DNA of 64,000 nucleotides from Neobacillus niacini (GTDB lineage: Bacteria; Bacillota; Bacilli; Bacillales; Cytobacillaceae): NCBI RefSeq assembly GCF_023715785.1, contig NZ_JAMBOX010000004.1, forward strand, positions 226,956 through 290,955, read 5' to 3'. Numbering within the stretch: the first letter of the stretch is position 1; each line of letters opens with the position of its first letter. The notes beneath the pieces are model-generated. The model was not told where the DNA came from. It searched no databases and worked only from the letters and a program-made list of their open reading frames with translations. Shown one piece after another: positions 57,791 through 64,000 of this stretch. The position numbers and the translations under genes were made by a program.

Positions 57791-58840
57791 TTAAAAACTA
57801 CCTGTATTGACTTTTTCTGGACGAGTTACCGGCGCAGACAGTTTTTTCCCTTGGTCATTTTTTAATTCAGCTTTGCCGTCGACTTTAACAGCTACTTTTT
57901 CAATCCCTTTCTGCTCTGTCAACGAAAGGACAATGGAATTCAAAATGGATTGGGAAATCACCTTTTCCTCAAAGCTTCCATAAATATTCTTGTTGAAGTT
58001 CAAGGTGACAGTGCCGTTCTCGTACTTCGGTGCCTCAAGCAGTTTGACATCCGACATAAACTCGGAGACAAGGTTTGAATGATCACTTGGCCCTTTCACG
58101 AGCTCGTTGACCGCAGCTGCGATTGGATCCTTTTCTTTACTGCTGATCCGTTTTGTGACTGGAACATAGTAATAGGACCCCTCCTCACCACCGATATAGT
58201 AGACAGTGATTGGTTTGGTATTTGTAATATCCATTACATCTACCGTATCAATATTTATACCGGTCGCTCTTGTGAGGTTATCACTGATTGGCGTGCCGTT
58301 TACTGGCATTTCTGTCAGCTCATGGCCGTTCATTTTCAGTTTGACATTTTTTACATTATCAAACTGTGTCAGCGTCCAGGTGATAGATTGCAGGATTTTC
58401 TGCTCATCTGCAGCCTGATAGTCTTTAAATTCCTTTGAAAAATTAACCGTGGCAACCCCGTCCTTAATATCGACAGATAGCTCGGTATCCTCTGGGATAA
58501 CTGCCCGGAAATCATTTGGCAGCATGTCGGTGACCTTTCCATTTACGACTAAGTATTCAAGTGCTTGCTTGGCCACTGATTTCGTTTTTGGCAAGTTCAG
58601 GGTTTGCGGGACGACATAGCCGTTCTTGTCAATGAGGTATAGTTCCGTTTGCACCACATCTTCTGCCTTCTTTTCAGTTTTGGCGGTCGTTTCCTGGCTA
58701 GCCGGTTTCTTCTCTTCCGTTACAGTTTTCGGCGGATCAATCTTTTTCGTTGTTTCCGTGCCAAATAAACCGCACCCCGATAAGAGAACGGCGGAAGACA
58801 GCACTGTGATTCCCAAGATTTTTGCTTTATTTTTAAACAT
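57791..58840 (-). CDS. gerM: Spore germination lipoprotein GerM
   Basis: A 349-residue lipoprotein with lipobox LLSGC (Cys23) and two GerMN domains (about 65-185 and 210-335: TELYLIDKNGYVVPQTLNLP and ITVYYIGGEEGSYYYVPVTKR). GerM acts in the mother cell during engulfment-stage channel assembly and in cortex formation and germination in B. subtilis. The ATG is downstream of a GGGGGG site. Confidence 0.95.
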   Translation of the reverse strand: MFKNKAKILGITVLSSAVLLSGCGLFGTETTKKIDPPKTVTEEKKPASQETTAKTEKKAEDVVQTELYLIDKNGYVVPQTLNLPKTKSVAKQALEYLVVNGKVTDMLPNDFRAVIPEDTELSVDIKDGVATVNFSKEFKDYQAADEQKILQSITWTLTQFDNVKNVKLKMNGHELTEMPVNGTPISDNLTRATGINIDTVDVMDITNTKPITVYYIGGEEGSYYYVPVTKRISSKEKDPIAAAVNELVKGPSDHSNLVSEFMSDVKLLEAPKYENGTVTLNFNKNIYGSFEEKVISQSILNSIVLSLTEQKGIEKVAVKVDGKAELKNDQGKKLSAPVTRPEKVNTGSF

Positions 58841-58921
58841 ATTTTTCCCCCCTAAGACAGTTTGTACTATTATGTATACGAGCCTAATAAAAAAATAGAC
58901 CGTCTAATGGGACAAAACAGT

Positions 58922-58948
58922 AAAAAAAAAAGAGCCTGGATTGGCTCT
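58922..58948 (-). terminator. Terminator of racE
   Basis: On the minus strand AGAGCC, loop AATCCA, GGCTCT, then nine T. Confidence 0.93.
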
Positions 58949-58950
58949 GC

Positions 58951-59745
58951 TCAAATCTTTATTTTTTTTACATTTTCAATTGGCTGGCCAAGCCACTGTG
59001 AAGCGATTTTTGAAAAAATCCACCTCGAGCCGGTTGTATAAAACTCATGCTGCGGTTCTTCCCCACTCTCATCCAGCTGGCCGTTAAACTGTAAGATGGC
59101 GCTGATTTCCCTCGCGGTTTCGTCACCAGAGCTGATGACACTAACCTTCTCGCCCATGACATTTTTGACGAGCGGTTCGAGTAATGGATAATGCGTGCAG
59201 CCAAGGATAAGGGTATCCAAATTTTGATTTAACAGCGGTGTCAGGGCTTCCTGAACGATCCTTTCAGCAATCGGCCCATCGTATTCGCCGCTTTCTACGA
59301 GCGGGACAAATTTGGGACACGGTTGACTTGTCACATAAAGCCTGCTGTGCAAAGATTTCAACGCCTTCTCATAGGCGCCGCTCTTTACGGTCCCTATCGT
59401 TCCAATCACCCCGACACGATAGTTTTTCGTCTGCTTGACGGCGGCGCGTGCCCCCGGGTTAATAACACCAAGAACAGGAATGTTTAATTCCTTGCGAATG
59501 TCATCAAGAGCGGCTGCTGTTGCCGTATTACAGGCAATAACTAGCATCTTGATATTTTTTCTCAATAAAAAATTTGTCAATTCCCAAGTAAATCTTCTAA
59601 CTTCAGCGGTTGTTCTGGGACCATATGGACAGCGGGCGGTATCACCAAGGTAGATAATTTTCTCGTTTGGCAGCTGCCTCATCACTTCTCTGGCAACTGT
59701 CAATCCGCCGACACCGGAATCAATCACTCCAATTGCTTGTTTCAA
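58951..59745 (-). CDS. racE: Glutamate racemase
   Basis: A 264-residue cofactor-independent racemase producing D-glutamate for peptidoglycan. Catalytic cysteines are Cys72 in [12 protein letters not shown] and Cys183 in [25 protein letters not shown] opens it. Conserved position between ysmB and gerM. Confidence 0.97.
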   Translation of the reverse strand: MKQAIGVIDSGVGGLTVAREVMRQLPNEKIIYLGDTARCPYGPRTTAEVRRFTWELTNFLLRKNIKMLVIACNTATAAALDDIRKELNIPVLGVINPGARAAVKQTKNYRVGVIGTIGTVKSGAYEKALKSLHSRLYVTSQPCPKFVPLVESGEYDGPIAERIVQEALTPLLNQNLDTLILGCTHYPLLEPLVKNVMGEKVSVISSGDETAREISAILQFNGQLDESGEEPQHEFYTTGSRWIFSKIASQWLGQPIENVKKIKI

Positions 59746-59815
59746 AATCCCTTCGCCTCTTTTTCTCTATTGGCGCCAAATTCACCTGCCCTGACAAATC
59801 GGCAAGGTTAACTTT

Positions 59816-60265
59816 TTAGCGCATTTCTTGATGCAGTTTCATTAGGTTGTTTTGCAGAAGAAGAACTTCTTCCCCCGTGAAATCTTTTAACACTTCTTCA
59901 AGATAGACCTGACGTTTTTTTATCACTTCGTCAATAATTCTATTGCCTTCCTCAAGCAAATGAATCCGCACAACACGGCGGTCATTTGGGTCTTTCACGC
60001 GCTCGACCAAAAGGTTTTTTTCCATCCGGTCAACCAAGTCAGTGGTGGTGCTGCATGCCAGGTACATTTTGGTAGACAGCTCGCCGATCGTCATATCCCC
60101 ATCTTCGAACAGCCATTGCAGTGCGACGAATTGGGGCGGGGTAATCTTATAATTGGCAAGCATTTCTCTGCCTTTTTGTTTTATTATTCCGGAAATATAG
60201 CGTAAGTCCTTCTCAATATTGGCAACAATATCCCCGTTTAGCTTTTGGGTATTTTCGAGTTTCAT
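59816..60265 (-). CDS. ysmB: MarR family transcriptional regulator (YsmB-like)
   Basis: A 149-residue winged-helix regulator. The helix-turn-helix and wing occupy about residues 45-105: PPQFVALQWLFEDGDMTIGE, LSTKMYLACSTTTDLVDRME, RVKDPNDRRVVRIHL. The second ATG (60263-60265) lies nine bases after GGAG and is preferred over the one two codons upstream. In B. subtilis ysmB follows gerE, which is the key to reading the disrupted gene to the right. Confidence 0.9.
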   Translation of the reverse strand: MKLENTQKLNGDIVANIEKDLRYISGIIKQKGREMLANYKITPPQFVALQWLFEDGDMTIGELSTKMYLACSTTTDLVDRMEKNLLVERVKDPNDRRVVRIHLLEEGNRIIDEVIKKRQVYLEEVLKDFTGEEVLLLQNNLMKLHQEMR

Positions 60266-60430
60266 GTTCATACACTCCTAAAATATGCGTCTCCTCAGCC
60301 TTTGATTATCTATATAAATAAATATCTATGGTGGATCACTTGAATGCTTGTCCTTATTTTCTACTTTTTTCGTAAAAAATTCAAGTTGAAACTATTTGCT
60401 CAAAAACCTCTTCTAATATGTAAAGTATGA

Positions 60431-60455
60431 ACCGGCCTCCAAAATGGATGCCGGT
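60431..60455 (-). terminator. Hairpin after the gerE remnant
   Basis: ACCGGC (60431-60436) and GCCGGT (60450-60455) with inner TCC/GGA pairing lie 5 bp past the gerE stop; probably the original gerE terminator. Confidence 0.6.
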
Positions 60456-60460
60456 CATGA

Positions 60461-60547
60461 TTAAAGTTCTAGCTCTCCCATTCGAAGGAGCTCTACAACT
60501 GCTTGTGAACGCCCCTTAACGCCAAGCTTCTGCATGGCATTTGAAAT
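60461..60547 (-). pseudogene. gerE: gerE 3' fragment, interrupted by an integrated element
   Basis: On the minus strand the last 28 codons before TAA 60463-60461 read from ISNAMQKLGVKGRSQ to LRMGELEL. As I remember the B. subtilis protein, this equals the C-terminus of GerE, the small LuxR-type regulator of late mother-cell coat genes. Identity breaks off immediately before ISNAM, where GerE should read TVRNH; here the frame reads KGLQKQR, which is foreign. The break falls inside the DNA-recognition helix, so the gene cannot work unless rejoined. Its position upstream of ysmB is that of intact gerE. The 5' part is expected at the far end of the element, outside this window. Confidence 0.93.
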
Positions 60548-60575
60548 GCGTTGTTTTTGCAAACCCTTCCAACAA
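60540..60575. other. Putative attachment junction (att) of the gerE element
   Basis: The host-element boundary must lie near 60547-60550, where GerE similarity stops, within the 40 bp between the gerE fragment and the Sel1 gene. The crossover core cannot be fixed without the other end. Confidence 0.6.
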
Positions 60576-60587
60576 AAAAGCCTATAG

Positions 60588-61244
60588 TCAGTAAATATTG
60601 GACTTAATTTGTGCCAGCCAATTCTTTTGCGCTTCCACTAAATCATAATTAGCATTTTCAATCATATTCAAACAGCTTATAGTTTCATCGATTTTCCCAA
60701 TTTCTAAATAACATGCACAAACCGCTATTTGTCCCTCCACGTCTCCTAAATCAGCCACTTTTTTAAAAAATTCAATTCCTTTCCACACATCTTGCATAAC
60801 ACCCTCACCGAAGTAATACATCTGCCCAACTAGCTTTAAAGCATTTCTCTCATCAACTTCCGAACCCTGTAAGACGGTTTCTAAAGTTTCCCTGTCTTCT
60901 TTGGTTGTACCTACACCGAAGTAATGAAGGTAATCACACTGAAATTGAGCTATTTCATCCCCGTGTTCCGCGAGCTTTTGAAACCACTTTAATGCCTTGG
61001 GATGATTGGGCTCAATATCTGTTCCATTTAAACCACAAAGATACAGATTAGCTAAATAGGACTGGGCTTCAATTACACCTAAATTTGCTGCCATTTCATA
61101 CAGGTCAATTGCTTCCCTATAGTTACCTTTATACATCTGGTTCTCTGCCTTTTTATAAAGAGACGAAAAGGCATCTTCTTCCTCGTTATTGTTTTCACCA
61201 ATAACATCCCATGAATTGATATTTGAAAACTCATGCTCTTGCAT
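60588..61244 (-). CDS. Sel1-like repeat protein at the element edge
   Basis: A 218-residue cytosolic protein with Sel1/TPR-like helical repeats: AENQMYKGNYREAIDLYEMA, AQSYLANLYLCGLNG, HPKALKWFQKLAEHGDEIAQ, LVGQMYYFGEGVMQDVWKGI, FFKKVADLGDVEGQIAVCAC. The start at ATG 61242-61244, six bases after GGAGG, lies 13 bp downstream of the recombinase stop, so both are probably one operon. Such repeats bind proteins; a helper in excision control is conceivable but unproven, and the protein is much larger than typical directionality factors. Confidence 0.8.
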   Translation of the reverse strand: MQEHEFSNINSWDVIGENNNEEEDAFSSLYKKAENQMYKGNYREAIDLYEMAANLGVIEAQSYLANLYLCGLNGTDIEPNHPKALKWFQKLAEHGDEIAQFQCDYLHYFGVGTTKEDRETLETVLQGSEVDERNALKLVGQMYYFGEGVMQDVWKGIEFFKKVADLGDVEGQIAVCACYLEIGKIDETISCLNMIENANYDLVEAQKNWLAQIKSNIY

Positions 61245-61257
61245 ACATTTCCTCCAT

Positions 61258-62727
61258 TTATTCCTTAGGTTCTTCAAATGCATACTGAATATCAATTGTT
61301 CCATCAGGATGAATGACGATTTCTTTAATTAAAGTTTGAAATACATCAAATAAATCCTGATTTTGATTTTTCAATTCTTGAAATGCATCTTTTATTGTTT
61401 GGATATTTGTCTGAACCGTTTCCGATTGATTAATGATAAATAATTGATTATTTGTTTTTGTAATAGCCTCGTCTACCTCTTGACGCTTTTTTTCAAATTC
61501 ATCCTTATCAATTAAACCATCCAAATATAAATCAAGCAGATTCTTTTTCCGTGTCTCGTTTTGTTTCAATGCTTGTAGTAATTTTCGTTCTTGTTTTACT
61601 TGTTCATTTTTAACATTGGTCGAAAGGTTTATTAAAACTGATTCACCCTTTTTTATTAGCAAATCAAGGATGAAGTTCCTAAAATCTTCATATTGAATTG
61701 GTATATGGTTCACACATCCATGTTTTCCCGCCCGACGATACTGAGAGCACTTTAAATACTTCCACTCTGTTCGCTCGCCGCTTTTCTTCTTTTTATATGA
61801 TTGAAGGATAACCATATTTGAACCACATTCTGAACACTTTGCTAAATATCGAAATTCGTTCCAAGGAGTAATGCGAACTTTATTGGATTTAAAAACCTTT
61901 TTATTAGCTTGACCCCATGTATCTTCATCAACGATTAGAGGATGATGGTTTTCGAAAACTATCCATTTTTCAGGTGGATTCCGGATTTGCTTTTTCTTTC
62001 CTCCTACCTTTACATTTGTATATTGATTTAAAATGAATGTTCCTTTATAAATCGTGTTACGAATTAACCTTTGTACAGATGTTAATTGCCACACTTTATT
62101 GATTTTGGGCTTTATTCCTAATTCGTTGAGTTCATTTGAAATTTTCTTAAACCCCCAACCATCGTTGTACCACTTATAAATTTGACGGACATTTTCAGCT
62201 TCTACCTCATTAATAACAAGTTTTTGTTCAACTCGGTCATAACCATATGGGACCTTGCCAATATGCTCTCCACGTCTAACTTTCGCAGCTAATGCAGCAC
62301 TAATACTAGATGATAATGTACGGCTGTATTGAGCGGCAAATAATGACCATAACTCAAATGCCATATCATTTTTTCCAGCTTTATTTGAGTCATAGCCTTC
62401 CTCGACGGAAATAATCCGTACATTATGTGCTAAAAAGACTTCTCGTATTTCAAGCGAATCCTTTAAATCACGGGCTAAACGAGAAATTGATTTAAAGATG
62501 ACCATATCAATTTTCTTTTGTTTGGCTTTTTCAAGTATTAATTGAATAGCTGGGCGGTCAACAAACAATGTTCCACTTATACCCTCATCCCTAAATACAC
62601 ATTCATCATCCCATTGATACCCATTTCTCTCCAGCCAATTCCTACATATGTCCACTTGGTTTTCAACAGATGATATCTGCTCGTCTCGGTCTGTTGAAAC
62701 ACGCACATAAACGGCATATTGCTGCAA
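61258..62727 (-). CDS. Large serine recombinase (SpoIVCA/integrase type)
   Basis: A 489-residue site-specific recombinase. The resolvase domain has the nucleophile Ser11 in YVRVSTDRDEQ and active-site arginines in ISRLARD. A recombinase domain follows (about 150-270: GKVPYGYDRVE). A zinc ribbon has Cys298, Cys301, Cys327 and Cys338 (KCSECGSNMV ... KHGCVNH). A coiled coil (about 370-460) completes the layout. Size and order match SpoIVCA of the skin element and phage serine integrases. I start at TTG 62725-62727, eight bases after AAGGTGAT-type pairing (GAAGG); the GTG three codons upstream overlaps that site. A sigma-K-type promoter is upstream. Confidence 0.95.
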   Translation of the reverse strand: MQQYAVYVRVSTDRDEQISSVENQVDICRNWLERNGYQWDDECVFRDEGISGTLFVDRPAIQLILEKAKQKKIDMVIFKSISRLARDLKDSLEIREVFLAHNVRIISVEEGYDSNKAGKNDMAFELWSLFAAQYSRTLSSSISAALAAKVRRGEHIGKVPYGYDRVEQKLVINEVEAENVRQIYKWYNDGWGFKKISNELNELGIKPKINKVWQLTSVQRLIRNTIYKGTFILNQYTNVKVGGKKKQIRNPPEKWIVFENHHPLIVDEDTWGQANKKVFKSNKVRITPWNEFRYLAKCSECGSNMVILQSYKKKKSGERTEWKYLKCSQYRRAGKHGCVNHIPIQYEDFRNFILDLLIKKGESVLINLSTNVKNEQVKQERKLLQALKQNETRKKNLLDLYLDGLIDKDEFEKKRQEVDEAITKTNNQLFIINQSETVQTNIQTIKDAFQELKNQNQDLFDVFQTLIKEIVIHPDGTIDIQYAFEEPKE

Positions 62728-62819
62728 AGCTATCACCTTCTTAGTTGAACTTTATTTCTACGAAGCTAGCGATATGCAACATTATTATTAATTCATCATC
62801 CTTTCTTTCTTTATTTAAA

Positions 62820-62846
62820 TATAGTATGTGGAAAATCACCGATAGT
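62820..62846 (-). promoter_or_regulatory. Candidate sigma-K promoter of the recombinase
   Basis: On the minus strand AC (62846-62845), 16 bp, then CATACTATA (62828-62820), a full match to the mother-cell sigma-K consensus AC-N16/17-CATANNNTA. It would give a leader of roughly 85 bases. The -10 also resembles sigma-E promoters. Confidence 0.6.
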
Positions 62847-62941
62847 ATTCACATTTGAAAATAAAATGTTTATATTTGTGAATAAAATAAAAGTACATAC
62901 ACAATAATAATTTTAGTTACCTAAATAAGGAGAGGGATTAA

Positions 62942-63895
62942 ATGCATTGGATTTCAAAAATCCCAATTAATCATCACCCAAAACAAGCTCAAATTAAATA
63001 CCTTGCTTCACAATTTCAATTACATCCTTTGCTAACACAGCATCTTTTTAATCAGGGATTTTCGGATTTTAATAAATTAGACGCTTTTATTTATCCAAAA
63101 CTATCAAATATGTATGACCCTTTTTTAATGAATGAAATGAAGCATGCGGTAACACGCATCTTAAAGGCTATCCAACGAAACGAACATATCCATATTTTTG
63201 GTGATTATGATTGCGATGGCATCACATCATCGTCCATTCTTTATTTAGCATTAAAGGAACTTGGTGCGGTAGTTACTACTCAACTCCCACTTCGTTCAGA
63301 AGGATATGGATTATCAGTAAATGTTGTACAGCATTTACCTGAAAACATTTCTTTAATCATTACTGTAGATAATGGTTCAAGCACCCACGATGCATTACGT
63401 GCTGCCAAAGAAAAAGGGATTGATGTTATTGTGACCGACCATCATGAAGTGTTAAATGAACGTCCTGATTGTTTGGTTTTTCTCAACCCAAAACGGAAAG
63501 ATAACGCATACCCATTCTCCGACCTATGCGGTGCTGGAGTTGCTCTTAAATTAGTCCAAGCTATCTTTATAACATTGAATCGAGATTGGATAAGAGCAAC
63601 AGAGCCTTTTATAGATATCGTCATGCTTGGAACAATTGCCGACATGATGCCTCTTAATGATGAAAATCGAATTTTTTGCTACCATGGACTTCGAAAACTT
63701 CAACAATCTCCAAGGAAAGCATTTAAAATATTGCTGGATGCATTAAGAGTTAAAAGTATCGATAGTTCGACGATTGGATTTACAGTTGGTCCAATTTTCA
63801 ATGCATGTGGTCGCATTGGTGACCCTAATCTTGCTGCATCTATTCTTCAAAACAATGAACCGACTCTAAAACATGATATGCTCCCTATAAGGTAG
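62942..63895 (+). pseudogene. RecJ-like DHH nuclease, cut short by an IS
   Basis: A 317-residue frame beginning with a strong AAGGAGAGG ribosome binding site. DHH-family motifs are intact: FGDYDCDGITSSS (about 86-98), TVDNGSS, VTDHHEV (about 163-169), GAGVALKL and LGTIADMMPL. RecJ exonucleases are usually more than 550 residues with DHHA1 and OB-type domains. Here the frame ends in LPIR inside sequence that looks like the end of an IS, so the C-terminal half is lost or lies beyond the IS. It is divergent from the recombinase and typical of phage-like cargo. Confidence 0.8.
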
Positions 63896-64000
63896 ACAGA
63901 TGAAATAATAAAAATCTGTTTACTTTATTAGGGGGCTTTTTCTATGGCAAAAAGAGTTTACTCAGCACAGGAAAAACATGAGTTAATTGTGGCGTTTGAG
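63874..64000 (+). mobile_element. Left end of an IS3-like insertion sequence (partial)
   Basis: The stretch TGCTCCCTATAAGGTAGACA (from about 63879) looks to me like an IS3-family terminal inverted repeat. It is followed by an inverted CAGAT/ATCTG and then a transposase frame. The exact end is uncertain by a few bases. Confidence 0.6.
63944..64000 (+). CDS. Transposase OrfA N-terminus (partial)
   Basis: Nineteen residues MAKRVYSAQEKHELIVAFE, seven bases after AGGGGGC, run off the right edge. They resemble the start of the helix-turn-helix protein (OrfA) of IS3-family elements. Confidence 0.65.
   Translation, partial: MAKRVYSAQEKHELIVAFE

Larger units (their letters stand above)
60548..64000. 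mobile_element. Intervening element in gerE (left end; continues past the window)
   Basis: It begins at the gerE break and carries a Sel1-repeat gene, a large serine recombinase, a RecJ-like gene and an IS. The base use is more AT-rich than the neighbouring conserved genes. Placement of a serine recombinase next to the attachment end resembles skin and SP-beta-type elements. The right end is not visible. Confidence 0.85.

Overview
The window is a chromosomal segment of an endospore-forming Bacillaceae bacterium. The gene order follows the Bacillus subtilis block niaR-pheA-pheB-obg-spo0B-rpmA-rplU-spoIVF-minDC-mreDCB-radC-maf-spoIIB-comC-folC-valS-ysxE-spoVID-hemLBDCXA-engB-lonA-lonB-clpX-tig-ysoA-ysnB-rdgB-rph-gerM-racE-ysmB-gerE almost gene for gene. 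The composition looks moderate to low in GC. A Neobacillus-like or related Bacillus lineage is my guess, but the genus cannot be fixed from this sequence alone. Nearly every gene reads on the minus strand, so operons run from high to low coordinates.

Layout: 1-15.4 kb holds phenylalanine synthesis (pheA, pheB), Obg/Spo0B, the L21-Prp-L27 ribosomal operon with its leader RNA, an RNase E/G gene absent from B. subtilis, the SpoIVF pair that controls sigma-K processing, Min and Mre cell-shape genes, radC, maf and spoIIB. 15.4-28.8 kb is a complete type IV pilus locus (pilB, T, C, A, prepilin peptidase, M, N, O, two unknown membrane or secreted proteins, and a divergent minor-pilin set). It sits exactly where B. 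subtilis has only the prepilin peptidase comC. 28.9-36 kb has a secreted protein, a membrane GAF-GGDEF protein, folC, and valS behind a valine T-box. 36-46 kb carries spore coat genes (ysxE, spoVID) and the haem operon. 46-55 kb is proteostasis (EngB, LonA, LonB, ClpX, trigger factor). 55-60 kb has tRNA-Arg, ysnB, rdgB, rph, gerM, racE and a MarR regulator.

Two things stand out. First, at 60.46-60.55 kb only the last 28 codons of gerE (the late mother-cell sporulation regulator) remain. They abut a Sel1-repeat gene and a large serine recombinase, and the element runs on past the right edge. A perfect match to the sigma-K promoter consensus lies upstream of the recombinase. This looks like a developmentally excised intervening element comparable in logic to skin in sigK. 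An IS3-like insertion has truncated a RecJ-like gene inside it.

Second, at least six intergenic regions contain phased short repeats: 20- or 21-bp tandem units around a (T/C)GC(G/A)GATAA core, or 51-61-bp spaced small palindromes. One array of almost 400 bp lies inside the hem operon between hemD and hemB. I do not recognise the family.

Many starts were moved from the longest possible reading frame to an internal ATG, GTG or TTG with a properly spaced ribosome binding site. The reasons are given entry by entry.
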